Under the pieces are notes generated by a model, which worked only from the letters and a program-made list of their open reading frames with translations, did not search any database and was not told where the DNA came from. The position numbers and the translations under genes were made by a program. DNA of 64,000 nucleotides. It comes from Kaistella haifensis DSM 19056. Lineage in GTDB: Bacteria > Bacteroidota > Bacteroidia > Flavobacteriales > Weeksellaceae. The stretch covers positions 27,649-91,648 of the forward strand of contig NZ_JASZ02000017.1 of assembly GCF_000735695.2 (NCBI RefSeq). The letters are read 5' to 3'. Below, piece by piece: positions 25,159-34,800 of the stretch (the first letter of the stretch is position 1; each line of letters opens with the position of its first letter).

Positions 25159-25800
25159 ATGAATTGGGAAACCGTTTTAGCACCGATCAAAAACACTGAT
25201 CAATTCCAAAATCTTTGGCAAAAAGTAGAAAATGAATATGCTTCCGGAGAATGTTTTCCGCCAAAGGAGCAGATTTTCAGAGCTTTTGAATTGACGCCTT
25301 TTGAGAATATAAAAGTCGTTATCATCGGGCAAGATCCTTATCATAATGATTTTCAAGCAAATGGGTTGTGTTTTTCGGTTTCGGAAAATGTAAAAGCGCC
25401 GCCTTCTCTTAAAAATATTTTCACCGAACTCAACAATGATTTAGGAATTGAAAGAACCAAAACTGAACTCAACGATTGGGCTGAACAAGGCGTTTTGCTG
25501 TTGAATGCCACGCTTTCAGTACGCGCTCATTCGCCCAATTCTCATAAAGATTTGGGATGGGAAAAATTTACCGATTTCGTCATTAAAGAGATTTCAGAAA
25601 ATAGGGAAAACATAGTTTTTGTTTTGTGGGGAGCTTTCGCACAAAAAAAGGAGGAATTGATTGATTCCTCCAAGCATTTTATTTTAAAATCTGCGCATCC
25701 ATCGCCTTTTTCGGTGTATCGAGGTTTCTACGGGAGCAAACCTTTTTCAAAGATTAATGAATATTTAGAAAGCAAAAATCTGAAACCTATTTCGTGGTAG
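25159..25800 (+). CDS. ung: Uracil-DNA glycosylase
   Basis: This 213-residue family 1 enzyme removes uracil from DNA. The water-activating motif G-Q-D-P-Y-H is at residues 57-62 (Asp59). The Leu-loop motif is HPSPFSVYRGF (near 180) and the uracil-binding stretch LLLNATLSVR is intact. It is transcribed divergently from mutS2, another DNA-maintenance gene. Its 3' end overlaps the convergent lipoprotein gene by 14 bp. Confidence 0.97.
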   Translation: MNWETVLAPIKNTDQFQNLWQKVENEYASGECFPPKEQIFRAFELTPFENIKVVIIGQDPYHNDFQANGLCFSVSENVKAPPSLKNIFTELNNDLGIERTKTELNDWAEQGVLLLNATLSVRAHSPNSHKDLGWEKFTDFVIKEISENRENIVFVLWGAFAQKKEELIDSSKHFILKSAHPSPFSVYRGFYGSKPFSKINEYLESKNLKPISW

Positions 25801-26410
25801 TTCCGTCTTGGTTTTCTGAATTTTCTTTAGAAAATTTCAGTCCGATTTTGTAGCTTCCTTTTAATGCTTTAAAGCCTTTATCAGAAGTAGTTTCCGGGCT
25901 TAGTTCCACCAAAGAAATAGAAAACCCATTGAAATTTTGGCTTTTGCGATAATTTTTATTGGAGTCATTTATGGTGCTTAATTTCAAAGTAACCGGTCGG
26001 GTGTGAAGTCCCATCACTTCGATTTCTGCGGTGGCAACTCCGGCCCAAATACAATTCACATCTTTCGGACAGCGGCTATCTTCGGTAATTTGTTTGAAAG
26101 TAATATTGGTTTCATATTCTTTCAAGAATTTATTTTCACCTTCTTTGAAATAAATCACATTTGAAGTGTTTTGTTGTTCTTTTTTTGCGGTTTCCAACGC
26201 CTCTTTATCGGGAGGTAATCCTGCGGACATCTCTGGTTCGCCGGTTTTTGTTGGTTTTGGCATTTCAGATTTTGGTTGTGAAGTTGATTCGGTTTTTACT
26301 TCTGTTTTCACTTCCGTTTTAGGAATGTTTTGGTTTTCTGCAGTTTTTGGTTTTTGACAAGCTGTGAAAGCTAAAAATCCGATAGCGATGAATAATTGTT
26401 TGGTTATCAT
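25787..26410 (-). CDS. Putative lipoprotein of unknown function
   Basis: The ATG at 26410 gives MITKQLFIAIGFLAFTACQKP, a lipoprotein signal with Cys at 18. The upstream start at 26434 would overlap the preceding gene. The 207-residue protein has a Lys/Thr/Pro-rich linker (about 25-70). The folded part contains DSRCPKDVNCIWAGVATAEI, a Cys-containing motif seen in several small uncharacterised bacterial lipoproteins. The function is unknown. It follows the DUF456 gene closely and overlaps ung tail to tail. Confidence 0.75.
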   Translation of the reverse strand: MITKQLFIAIGFLAFTACQKPKTAENQNIPKTEVKTEVKTESTSQPKSEMPKPTKTGEPEMSAGLPPDKEALETAKKEQQNTSNVIYFKEGENKFLKEYETNITFKQITEDSRCPKDVNCIWAGVATAEIEVMGLHTRPVTLKLSTINDSNKNYRKSQNFNGFSISLVELSPETTSDKGFKALKGSYKIGLKFSKENSENQDGTTTK

Positions 26411-26414
26411 TGTT

Positions 26415-26906
26415 TTATGATTTAAAAATATCAATTAAAACTACCAAAAACATTGCCAAACCGACCATGAAATTAAAACCGGTTCCGTATAGAAATCCGA
26501 TAAATGCTCCTTTGGTGGAGTTCCATGCTTTTTTTTTGTCGTTGGCATCGTGCAATAATTCACCCACAAAAACGCCTAAAAACATGCCGATTAAGAATCC
26601 GAAAGGCAGAGGAATAAAGAACATTCCGAGAATGGTTCCGATGATTGAACCTACGCTTCCCCAACGTGTTCCGCCGTATTTTCGGTTCGTTCTGGCTGGA
26701 ATTACATAGTTCAATATGATGGAAAGTAATGTGAGAAAAACAAAAATCCAGAGATAAGCCATGGAAAGCGACGAATCTGTTCCGAATTTATAAATTAGTA
26801 ATCCGCAAAGACTGAGCAATAATCCCGGTAAAACAGGCAAAAATGTTCCCAAAATCCCCACCAAAAGTAGAAGAATGCTCACCAAAGGAATGAGTGTATC
26901 GTTCAT
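26415..26906 (-). CDS. DUF456 family membrane protein
   Basis: The 163-residue protein has four or more hydrophobic segments, including LVSILLLLVGILGTFLPVLP at the start and the glycine-rich GSIIGTILGMFFIPLPFGF. The central Gly-zipper stretch and length match DUF456. The function is unknown. It is divergent from the MscS gene and lies 4 bp before the lipoprotein gene, with which it is probably co-transcribed. Confidence 0.85.
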   Translation of the reverse strand: MNDTLIPLVSILLLLVGILGTFLPVLPGLLLSLCGLLIYKFGTDSSLSMAYLWIFVFLTLLSIILNYVIPARTNRKYGGTRWGSVGSIIGTILGMFFIPLPFGFLIGMFLGVFVGELLHDANDKKKAWNSTKGAFIGFLYGTGFNFMVGLAMFLVVLIDIFKS

Positions 26907-26962
26907 GTGTAATAAATTTTGTTAAAAATAAGCATTAATCCTTTAAACACAATCAGAATTCT

Positions 26963-26970
26963 TATTTTTG
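26963..26970 (+). promoter_or_regulatory. -7 box next to the MscS start codon
   Basis: TATTTTTG ends five bases before the ATG at 26976. With usual spacing, transcription would begin at the start codon, so this gene may have a leaderless mRNA. It also argues against the upstream in-frame start at 26919. Confidence 0.45.
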
Positions 26971-26975
26971 CTGTA

Positions 26976-28238
26976 ATGAACGACGAACTGACAAATACTA
27001 GAAATTTTTTACAGGCGATAAGTGACGCTATTCATTTTTTTATCCAAGACAATGTTCCAGGTAATTGGGCGACACTGGTTCAGATTCTAGCTAAATTTGT
27101 TGTTTTTGCAGGGTTGATTTATTTAGTTGATTTGGTGGTTAAACTGATAATCAACAGTGTTTATAAGTTGTTGTACGACAACGATAAACACCCGGTGATG
27201 AAATCTATTTATGTGGCGAAAATCACCAATTCTTTTGCACACATTATTTCAGTATTATTTGCCAGTTTCTCCGTTGATTCCTTTTTTTATGGCCGCCATC
27301 CGAAAAGTTTTATATTTCTGGAAAGAATGGTTTATTTGGCAATCGTTTTCGTTGTCGCAGGGATGCTTTATCGAGGTTTGAACGCTTTTAGAAATTATTT
27401 TATCATTAAACAGGATTTTTATAAAATCATGGCACTGAACGCAGTTTCCCAAACCGTGAAAATTTTCGGAACTTTCGTCTCGGCAATCATTGCAATTTGT
27501 GTGATTTTCGGCATTAGCGGAACCACAATTGTTGGGAGTTTAGGAGCGATTACTGCGGTGCTTGTTTTGGTTTTTCGGGATACAATTCTTGGTTTTGTAA
27601 CGGGACTTCATGTTGCCACTTCAAAAAACCTGAAAGTGGGCGATTGGATCGGTATTCCGAAGTATAATTTGGAAGGAAATATTCAAGATATCAATCTTTT
27701 AACCACCAAAATTCAGAACTTCGATAAAACTATTTCCACGATTCCAACTTACGATTTGTTGACCACCGAAATTAAAAATATTCAGGTGATGACGGAAAGC
27801 AATACCCGAAGAATCAAGCGTTCTATTATTTTTAATATCAATTCTTTCAAGTTTTTAAATGAAGAAATTCTCGAAAAATTGTCGAAAGTAAATTTAATTA
27901 AAGATTATTTGGAATTCAAAAAAACGGAAATGTCCGAACAAAGAAAGTTTATCGACAATCCGGAACTGCTCATCAACGGGAAACAACTTACCAATATTGG
28001 CGTTTTTCGGGAATATGTTTTTAATTATCTGAAAAATAACCCGCACATCGATCAGGAAGGAACAATCCTCGTGCGACAACTCGAAAATACGCCGCAAGGG
28101 CTCCCATTGGAGATTTATTGTTTCACCAATGATTCTGAATGGGGCAATTATGAAGATATTCAGGCCGATATTTTCGATCATTTGCTGGTCGCTTCCAAAG
28201 AGTTTGATTTAGAAGTGATTCAGTTTGCTAAAATTTAA
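26976..28238 (+). CDS. MscS-family mechanosensitive ion channel
   Basis: The start at 26976 gives a 420-residue protein. Four to five membrane segments precede the pore helix ([21 protein letters not shown] near 190-210) and the beta domain ([21 protein letters not shown]). A cytosolic mixed domain with a C-terminal extension (about 270-420) follows. It is expected to open under membrane tension and release solutes on osmotic downshock. pdxJ follows by 5 bp. Confidence 0.93.
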   Translation: MNDELTNTRNFLQAISDAIHFFIQDNVPGNWATLVQILAKFVVFAGLIYLVDLVVKLIINSVYKLLYDNDKHPVMKSIYVAKITNSFAHIISVLFASFSVDSFFYGRHPKSFIFLERMVYLAIVFVVAGMLYRGLNAFRNYFIIKQDFYKIMALNAVSQTVKIFGTFVSAIIAICVIFGISGTTIVGSLGAITAVLVLVFRDTILGFVTGLHVATSKNLKVGDWIGIPKYNLEGNIQDINLLTTKIQNFDKTISTIPTYDLLTTEIKNIQVMTESNTRRIKRSIIFNINSFKFLNEEILEKLSKVNLIKDYLEFKKTEMSEQRKFIDNPELLINGKQLTNIGVFREYVFNYLKNNPHIDQEGTILVRQLENTPQGLPLEIYCFTNDSEWGNYEDIQADIFDHLLVASKEFDLEVIQFAKI

Positions 28239-28243
28239 AATTT

Positions 28244-28963
28244 ATGACAAAACTTAGTGTAAATATCAATAAAATTGCAACCATCCGAAATGCTCGTGGT
28301 GGTGAATTTCCAAGTGTAACCGAAGCTGCAGTGAAACTTCAAGAGTTTGGTGCACAAGGAATTACGATTCATCCAAGACCGGACGAAAGACACATCACGA
28401 GAAAAGATGTTTATGATTTGAAATCTTTGGTTCATACCGAATTTAATATCGAAGGAAATCCGCATCGTCCTTTTATTGATATGGTTTTAGAAGTAAAACC
28501 AGAACAAGTTACCTTGGTTCCAGATGCAGATGATGCCATCACTTCCAACGCAGGTTGGGATTGCGAAAAAAATTTTGATTTCCTGAAATCGGTAATTGCA
28601 GAATTTAAAAATGCAGGAATTCGAACTTCTATTTTCCTAGATCCGAATCCGGAAATGGTGAAGTTTGCCGCCGAAACCGGAACCGATAGAATTGAATTGT
28701 ACACCGAAGCGTACGCCAAAAACTATTCTCAAGATAAAGAAAATGCCATTAAATCTTACGTTGAAACCGCTTTTGAAGCTGAGGAATTCGGACTTGGTAT
28801 TAACGCTGGACATGATTTGAGTTTGGATAATTTAAAATATTTCGCCGAGAATATCCCGAATTTATTAGAGGTTTCTATCGGTCATGCTTTAATTTCCGAA
28901 GCGTTGTATTTAGGTTTAGAAAACACGGTTCAGGCGTATTTGAAGAGATTGGCGAAATGGTAA
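28244..28963 (+). CDS. pdxJ: Pyridoxine 5'-phosphate synthase
   Basis: The 239-residue TIM-barrel enzyme condenses deoxyxylulose 5-phosphate and aminoacetone phosphate to make vitamin B6. Typical motifs are [15 protein letters not shown] at the N-terminus, [24 protein letters not shown] (VPD substrate loop) and [11 protein letters not shown]. It has the family length. It lies 5 bp after the MscS gene. Confidence 0.96.
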   Translation: MTKLSVNINKIATIRNARGGEFPSVTEAAVKLQEFGAQGITIHPRPDERHITRKDVYDLKSLVHTEFNIEGNPHRPFIDMVLEVKPEQVTLVPDADDAITSNAGWDCEKNFDFLKSVIAEFKNAGIRTSIFLDPNPEMVKFAAETGTDRIELYTEAYAKNYSQDKENAIKSYVETAFEAEEFGLGINAGHDLSLDNLKYFAENIPNLLEVSIGHALISEALYLGLENTVQAYLKRLAKW

Positions 28964-29118
28964 TTTAATTGAAAATTGAGAATTTTTGTTTTAATCAACA
29001 AAAAATCAGTAGAAACGGGCTTTAGCCCGTTTTCTAAAAATAAATTATATTTGGCTTTAGCCGAAATTTAATAAAATAAAAATCTGCTGAATCAGCAAAA
29101 TCTGCGAGAGATAAACCA
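28964..29118. repeat. Intergenic palindromes upstream of the lipoprotein hydrolase
   Basis: The spacer has two related palindromes. GAAACGGGC-TTTA-GCCCGTTTTC lies at 29012-29034. TTTGGC-TTTA-GCCGAAAT at 29050-29066 shares the GGCTTTAGCC core. Near 29083-29110 the text ATCTGCTGAATCAGCAAAATCTGCGAGAG resembles short dispersed flavobacterial intergenic repeats. No gene is visible. Confidence 0.55.
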
Positions 29119-30012
29119 ATGAAAAAACTTCTCAAAATTTTTATAGTCCCTATTTTTTTGACAGTAACTAGCTGCCAAATCAATCAAGTTTTAGAACCTT
29201 GGCAAAATTCCCTCGATAAAAAAGAATTCGTTTGGAAAGAAGGAACAGATTCTTTGAAATTAAAAATTTCAGGAGAAAATCTCCAACCTACTTTTTATAA
29301 AAACAATCAAATTATTGAAAAAGATTTCACCATCAAAAGTTTTTATTTCAAAACCAAAGAAGGTAGAAAAATAAACGCTTGGTTGCTAAAATCTACCACA
29401 GAAAAACCAAAAGCTTCGGTTTTTGCACTTCACGGAAACGCAGGAAATTTGAATACTCAATTTCAAAGTTTTGCATATTTAACCAAAAATGGATTCCAAA
29501 TTTTTATTTTTGATTACAGCGGTTTTGGCTATTCCGAAGGAAAATCTACCAGAAAAAATGCTCTAGAAGACGCTTTTTCTGCTTTTGAATTTTTTGAGAA
29601 TTTAGAAGAGGTGAAAAACTCGCCAAAAATCATTTACGGACAATCTATCGGCGGAAATTTCTCCATTCCTGTCGCTGCAAAAAATCAACAAAAAATAGTA
29701 GGTTTGGTAGTAGAAGGCACTTTTATGAATCTAAAAAATATTGGCAATAGTAAAATTCCAGTTTTAGGAGGTTTAATAATTAGCAATAATTACAACAACA
29801 GACAAAATTTGAAAAATTTCAAAAAACCAATTTTAATAGTTCATAGCAAAGAAGACAGAGTCGTAAATTTTAAGTTGGGTAAACAAATTTTTAAAAATGC
29901 CAATCAACCCAAAGAATTTTTTAAAATTGACAAACCTCACATCAATGGAAATAGATTTTACCACAACGAAATCTCAAATAAAATAGATTCCTTAATTTTG
30001 AAAATTAATTGA
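29119..30012 (+). CDS. Alpha/beta-hydrolase lipoprotein
   Basis: The 297-residue protein begins with a lipoprotein signal (LTVTSC, Cys19). The alpha/beta-hydrolase triad can be read as Ser176 (YGQSIGG), Asp246 (SKEDRVV) and His274 (DKPHING). The oxyanion region is LHGNAGN and a FDYSGFGYSEG motif follows. This is the bem46-like serine hydrolase type; the substrate is unknown. The gene looks more A/T-rich than its neighbours and is bounded on both sides by repeat-like spacers, which may mean recent gain. Confidence 0.82.
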   Translation: MKKLLKIFIVPIFLTVTSCQINQVLEPWQNSLDKKEFVWKEGTDSLKLKISGENLQPTFYKNNQIIEKDFTIKSFYFKTKEGRKINAWLLKSTTEKPKASVFALHGNAGNLNTQFQSFAYLTKNGFQIFIFDYSGFGYSEGKSTRKNALEDAFSAFEFFENLEEVKNSPKIIYGQSIGGNFSIPVAAKNQQKIVGLVVEGTFMNLKNIGNSKIPVLGGLIISNNYNNRQNLKNFKKPILIVHSKEDRVVNFKLGKQIFKNANQPKEFFKIDKPHINGNRFYHNEISNKIDSLILKIN

Positions 30013-30128
30013 AATAAACGAAATAAAGACTTTTTGAGCATAGTAAAAAATCTATAGATGTTTCTTTGCGAGCTTAAAATATTTTCAAACATTTAAAATA
30101 AATCTTTGCGCGCATTGCGTTTAAAAAT
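30013..30128. repeat. Repeat-like spacer downstream of the lipoprotein hydrolase
   Basis: The spacer contains an imperfect palindrome GACTTTTTGAGC...TAAAAAATC (30028-30051) and two TTTGCG units, TCTTTGCGAGC (30063-30073) and TCTTTGCGCGCATTGCG (30103-30119). Such TTTGCG strings occur in dispersed flavobacterial intergenic repeats. No coding capacity is seen. Confidence 0.45.
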
Positions 30129-30908
30129 ATGCAAATTTTACACTCTAAAATATATGGCGGAGACAAACCCGGAACTCCGCTTCTGGTTTTCCACGGACTG
30201 TTCGGCATGCTCGATAACTGGGGAAGTTTCGGTAAAGAAATGGCCGAATTTTTTCCGGTTCATTTAATTGACTTGAGAAATCACGGAAAAAGTTTCCATT
30301 CTGACGAGATGAATCATCAAGTTTTGGCAGAAGATATTCTCCATTATATGAATTTTCACGGCATCGAAAAAGCCAATTTATTGGGGCATTCTCTCGGCGG
30401 AAAAGCAGTGATGCAATTTGCCATAAAATATCCGGTGAAGGTAGAAAAATTAATCGTTGTAGATATTTCTCCGAAAGCGTATCCACCGCATCATCAAGGA
30501 ATTTTGAAAGCTTTGGAAAGTGTAGATTTCGAAAAAGTAAACACGAGACAAGAAGTAGAAGAGATACTTCATCAATATATTCCTGAAAAATCCGTCATTC
30601 AGTTTCTTGCGAAAAACCTTTATTGGAAAGATGACAAAAAACTCGATTGGCGTTTTAATTTGAAAACTTTATCCGAGAAATATTCTCAGTTTGTTTCTAA
30701 TGCAATTAAATTCGGAGTTTTCACCGGCAAAACATTGTTTATTTCCGGTGCTAAATCTCATTATATTTTACCTCAAGATGAGTTTCTGATCAAGCAACAA
30801 TTTCCCAATTCTTCGGTGGTAAAAGTGGAAAATGCGGGACATTGGGTTCAGGCTGAAAATCCTAAAGATTTTGCTATGGTGGTGAAAGAGTTTCTCCTTG
30901 AGAAATAG
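30129..30908 (+). CDS. Alpha/beta-fold hydrolase (YbfF-like esterase)
   Basis: The 259-residue cytosolic hydrolase has the oxyanion motif FHGLFGMLDNW, the nucleophile in L-L-G-H-S-L-G-G-K (Ser88) and His near 237 (NAGHWVQAENP). LIDLRNHGKS is typical of the YbfF/esterase group that acts on short acyl esters. It lacks a signal peptide, unlike the preceding hydrolase, and is not closely similar to it. An SDR gene follows 20 bp later in the same direction. Confidence 0.88.
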   Translation: MQILHSKIYGGDKPGTPLLVFHGLFGMLDNWGSFGKEMAEFFPVHLIDLRNHGKSFHSDEMNHQVLAEDILHYMNFHGIEKANLLGHSLGGKAVMQFAIKYPVKVEKLIVVDISPKAYPPHHQGILKALESVDFEKVNTRQEVEEILHQYIPEKSVIQFLAKNLYWKDDKKLDWRFNLKTLSEKYSQFVSNAIKFGVFTGKTLFISGAKSHYILPQDEFLIKQQFPNSSVVKVENAGHWVQAENPKDFAMVVKEFLLEK

Positions 30909-30928
30909 CAAATTTTTAAAAAATATTT

Positions 30929-31936
30929 ATGATCTTAGTTACAGGTGCAACAGGAATTGTCGGAAGTGCAATCGTTTTGGAACTGCTGAAACGTGGTGAA
31001 AAAGTGCGCGCGACCAAAAGAAATTCCAGCAACATCGAAGACGTAAGAAAATCATTTGGTTATTATACCGAAAACCCCGATGAATACTACGAAAAAATAG
31101 AATGGATCGATGTCGATTTTGATGATATTTTCAGCTTGCAAAACGCCATCGAAGGTGTAGAAGAAGTTTACCATTGTGCGGCAAAAGTAGATTTTCATCC
31201 CGGTTCTCAGCGCGAAATGTATCATACCAATATTGAAGGAACCAAAAATCTTTTGTTTGCCTGTAGTGATTCTTCGGTGAAAAAATTCTGTTTTATCAGT
31301 TCCATAGCGGTTCTTGATGGATTAAATGAAAACCAAGAACTCGATGAAAATTCCGATTATAATTCCAAAATTCATCATTCTGCTTATGCGATTTCCAAAC
31401 ATTTTTCTGAAATGGAAGTTTGGCGCGCTTCCGCAGAAGGTTTAAATACGGTAATCGTAAATCCCGGTGTGATTCTCGCAAGTGGAAACTGGAGTAGAAG
31501 TAGCGGTCAATTATTCGAAAATCTTTCGAAATCCTATACGTTTACCGGCGGAGCATCCTACGTTGATGTTCGCGATGTGGCGAAAATTTCAATAGAATTA
31601 ATGGAGAAAAATAAATTTGGCGAACGGTTTATATTGGTTTCCGGAACCAAATCTTACCAAGAAATGGGAACTTTGGTCAGAAAAAAGCTAGGAAAACCTT
31701 CTCCGAAAATCATTCCCAAATTTCTGCTGAATTTTGCTCATATTTTAAGTTTTCTTTTCGGATGGATTTTTCCGACACTCCGAATTGTGAATAAAGTCAA
31801 TATAGAATCTGTTTCAAATACGACGCCAATTTCAAATAAAAAAATCACTGAAAAGATTGATTTTCAGTTTATTCCTGTGTCGGAAAGTGTAGATTTTCAT
31901 TTCAAAAATTATGCTTCCGAAAATATTAAAAGTTAA
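30929..31936 (+). CDS. NAD(P)-dependent epimerase/dehydratase (extended SDR)
   Basis: The 335-residue protein has the extended-SDR Rossmann motif TGATGIVGSAIV at its start. HCAAKVDFHPG, the catalytic Ser in FISSIAVLDG and Y-A-I-S-K follow. The dihydroflavonol-reductase-like pattern suggests an aldehyde/ketone or steroid-like substrate rather than a nucleotide sugar, but no substrate can be assigned. It is followed after 3 bp by an acyl-CoA ligase gene, so the two are probably co-translated and may share a lipid-related pathway. Confidence 0.83.
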   Translation: MILVTGATGIVGSAIVLELLKRGEKVRATKRNSSNIEDVRKSFGYYTENPDEYYEKIEWIDVDFDDIFSLQNAIEGVEEVYHCAAKVDFHPGSQREMYHTNIEGTKNLLFACSDSSVKKFCFISSIAVLDGLNENQELDENSDYNSKIHHSAYAISKHFSEMEVWRASAEGLNTVIVNPGVILASGNWSRSSGQLFENLSKSYTFTGGASYVDVRDVAKISIELMEKNKFGERFILVSGTKSYQEMGTLVRKKLGKPSPKIIPKFLLNFAHILSFLFGWIFPTLRIVNKVNIESVSNTTPISNKKITEKIDFQFIPVSESVDFHFKNYASENIKS

Positions 31937-31939
31937 TCA

Positions 31940-33703
31940 ATGAATCTTGTAGAATTTCTAAATCCCAATACCGAAAAATTCAATTCGAAACCAGCAATCG
32001 GATTCAAAAAAGCCGACAAATGGAAGGATTTAAGCTGGCGCGACTTTCGGAGAATGGTATTCAAAACAGCCAACGCCTTAAAAGCTGCAGGGATTTCTGC
32101 CGATGATAAAGTTGCAATTTATTCTGATAATTCTGCAGAATGGATTGTTTTCGATTTGGCGATTCTAGCTTTAGGTGCGGTTACCGTTCCGATTTACTCC
32201 ACCAATAATGGCGAGCAGGCAGAATATATCCTTAAAGATTCTGGTTCGAAAATTATTTTGGTCGGCAATCAGGAACAATATGATGCGTCTTTTGATATTT
32301 TAAATAAAGAAGGATCGCTTCAACAGATTATTGTAGCAAAAAAATCGATTTGGATTAAGAAAGACCGAAGCATTTACCTCGAAGATTTTATTAAAAAAGA
32401 AGCCGAAACTTTTGATATTGTTTCAAAAGAAGCCGACGATTTAGCGACGATTATTTACACCTCAGGAACTACAGGTGTACCGAAAGGGGTGATGCTTTCG
32501 CACGGTAATTTTTATAAATCTTTTCAGGCGCATTTCGACTTTTTTAAGTTTAAAAACTTTGAAAATGAAGTTTCACTCGCGTTTTTACCGCTTACTCATG
32601 TGTTCGAAAGAAGTTGGACTTTGCTCTGTTTGTACGGTGGCGCAAAGGTTTGTTTCCTAGAAAATACTAAATTAATTGCACACGCATTAACCGAAGTGAA
32701 ACCGACGATGATGTGCGCAGTTCCTAGATTTTACCAGAAAATTTATGCCGGTGTAAACGAAATGATAGCGAGTGGATCCGATACGAAAAAGAAAATTTTC
32801 AACTGGGCGATCAAAACCGGAAGTGAATTCGCGGAATTGAAACGCGTAGAGAGAAAGGTGCCACTTAGTTTACAAATTAAAAATAATATTGCTAAACTTT
32901 TGGTTTTCAATAAAATTAAAAACAAAATGGGTGGCAGATTATGGTTTATGCCTTGTGGTGGCGCATCTGTTTCACCCGAAGTCACCCGGTTTTTTGATGC
33001 ATTAGGCGCTCATATCACCGTTGGCTACGGACTTACGGAAACTACCGCTACGCTTACAGCATTTCCATTTACCCAATATCAACATGGGAGTGCGGGAATT
33101 CCACTCGGAGATACGCAACTGAAAATTGGTGAAAACAACGAAATTTTGGCGAAAGGAAGCGGAATTATGAAAGGTTATTACCAGCAACCTGAAGAAACGG
33201 CTAAAGTTTTCACTGAAGATGGCTGGTTCAAAACCGGTGACGCCGGAATAATAGATGAAAATGGTAACCTAACCATTACCGATCGAATCAAGGATTTAAT
33301 GAAAACTTCCAATGGAAAATATGTAACTCCGCAACCGATTGAAAATCTTCTTTCCAACGACAATTATATCACTCAAGCGATGGTTGTAGCTGAAGGAAAA
33401 CCGTATGTAACTGCACTGATTATCCCAAATTTTGATGCATTAAAAGATTGGATTGAAAAGATGGAGATTCCGTTCACCAATTGGCAAGAAATCGTGAATT
33501 CCGAGAAGGTGAAAGAGTTTTATCGCTTAAAACTTGATGAGATTCAAAAAGGACTTTCAGGTTTTGAAAAGGTGAAAAAATTCGTTTTAATGCCTTCGGA
33601 ATTTGAAATAGGAACCGGCGAAATAACCCCGACTTTAAAAGTGAAAAGAAACGTAGTGCTCAACAAATATTCAGCATTAATCGACAATATGTATGCGTCA
33701 TAA
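31940..33703 (+). CDS. Long-chain fatty-acid--CoA ligase (AMP-forming)
   Basis: The 587-residue adenylate-forming enzyme has the P-loop-like YTSGTTGVPKGVMLSHGN (near 172), the A5 motif GYGLTETTA, the A7-A8 motif WFKTGDAGIIDENGNLTITDR and the C-terminal NGKYVTPQPIEN. The set and length match FadD15-like long-chain acyl-CoA synthetases of Bacteroidota and Actinobacteria. It activates fatty acids for beta-oxidation or lipid synthesis at the inner face of the membrane. The start is 3 bp after the SDR stop. Confidence 0.92.
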   Translation: MNLVEFLNPNTEKFNSKPAIGFKKADKWKDLSWRDFRRMVFKTANALKAAGISADDKVAIYSDNSAEWIVFDLAILALGAVTVPIYSTNNGEQAEYILKDSGSKIILVGNQEQYDASFDILNKEGSLQQIIVAKKSIWIKKDRSIYLEDFIKKEAETFDIVSKEADDLATIIYTSGTTGVPKGVMLSHGNFYKSFQAHFDFFKFKNFENEVSLAFLPLTHVFERSWTLLCLYGGAKVCFLENTKLIAHALTEVKPTMMCAVPRFYQKIYAGVNEMIASGSDTKKKIFNWAIKTGSEFAELKRVERKVPLSLQIKNNIAKLLVFNKIKNKMGGRLWFMPCGGASVSPEVTRFFDALGAHITVGYGLTETTATLTAFPFTQYQHGSAGIPLGDTQLKIGENNEILAKGSGIMKGYYQQPEETAKVFTEDGWFKTGDAGIIDENGNLTITDRIKDLMKTSNGKYVTPQPIENLLSNDNYITQAMVVAEGKPYVTALIIPNFDALKDWIEKMEIPFTNWQEIVNSEKVKEFYRLKLDEIQKGLSGFEKVKKFVLMPSEFEIGTGEITPTLKVKRNVVLNKYSALIDNMYAS

Positions 33704-33735
33704 TCGCATTTTGTAATTATTTAGAAGTTTTTAAG

Positions 33736-34788
33736 ATGAACGAATTTTCAGAAAACAGACCATTCAACATTACCAATCAAAAAGTTTCCGCCACTTGCCC
33801 TTCCAATATTGCTTTGATTAAATATTGGGGAAAGTACGAACCCCAAATTCCCGCAAATCCGAGTATCAGTTATACTTTGAACAATTGTAAAACAAATACG
33901 GAAATGGAATTTTTGGCTGACGAAAAATTCAGTGTTCAAACTTTTTTGTCAGGAAATGAAGAACCGAAGTTTGCCCAGAAAATTGAAAAATATTTTCAGA
34001 AAATTGAAGAATATTTACCGTGGATTTTGAAAGGGAAATACATCATCAAAACTGAAAACACCTTTCCTCATAGTTCTGGAATTGCAAGTTCGGCGTCTGG
34101 TTTTGGTGCGATTGCCAAATGTTTGATGGATTTGGATGAGCAATTTTCTGGGAAAATGAACGGAGATTTCAAGCTAAAAAAAGCGAGCTTTTTGGCGAGA
34201 TTAGGAAGTGGAAGCGCTTGCAGAAGTCTTTACGAAGGTTTGGTGGTTTGGGGAAAAACAAAAGAAGTTGCGGAAAGTTCGGATTTATTTGCCGTAAAAT
34301 ATCCAAATGAGGAAATTCATCCAATTTTCAAGAGTTTTAATGATTGGGTTTTACTCATTCACGAAGGTGAAAAATCGGTAAGTTCTACTGTCGGGCACGG
34401 TTTGATGAACACGAATCCTTATGCTCAACGCCGATTTCAAGAAGCTCATGATAATTTCAAAACATTAAAAAGTATTTTGAAAAATGGTGATTTACAGCGG
34501 TTTATCCAATTGGTTGAACATGAAGCATTAACGCTTCACGCGATGATGATGATGAGTGAACCGGCTTTTATATTAATGAAAACCGGGACTTTAAATGTAA
34601 TTAATAAGATCTGGGAATTTAGAAAAAAAACAGCTCTTCCTTTGTTTTTCACCTTAGATGCAGGTGCAAATGTTCATCTTTTATTTCCGGAAAATTCGGA
34701 TTCGGATAAGATTCAGGAGTTTATCGTAAAAAATCTTTTACAATTTACCCAAAACAATGTTGTAGTAAAGGATGTGATGAGATTTTAG
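33736..34788 (+). CDS. mvaD: Diphosphomevalonate decarboxylase
   Basis: The 350-residue GHMP-kinase-fold enzyme converts mevalonate diphosphate to isopentenyl diphosphate. Visible motifs are ATCPSNIALIKYWGK and NPSISYTLN at the N-terminus, the phosphate-binding HSSGIASSASGFGAI (near 113-127), GSGSACRSLYEG and FTLDAGANVHLL. It indicates a mevalonate route, as used by Flavobacteriia. The other pathway genes are not in this window. It is convergent with the small membrane-protein gene. Confidence 0.93.
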   Translation: MNEFSENRPFNITNQKVSATCPSNIALIKYWGKYEPQIPANPSISYTLNNCKTNTEMEFLADEKFSVQTFLSGNEEPKFAQKIEKYFQKIEEYLPWILKGKYIIKTENTFPHSSGIASSASGFGAIAKCLMDLDEQFSGKMNGDFKLKKASFLARLGSGSACRSLYEGLVVWGKTKEVAESSDLFAVKYPNEEIHPIFKSFNDWVLLIHEGEKSVSSTVGHGLMNTNPYAQRRFQEAHDNFKTLKSILKNGDLQRFIQLVEHEALTLHAMMMMSEPAFILMKTGTLNVINKIWEFRKKTALPLFFTLDAGANVHLLFPENSDSDKIQEFIVKNLLQFTQNNVVVKDVMRF

Positions 34789-34800
34789 CAGCCGGGAGAA

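Noticed and set aside
26919..26976. N-terminal extension of the MscS gene
   Set aside because: The extension overlaps the -7 box and contains no membrane or signal pattern; the ATG at 26976 was preferred.
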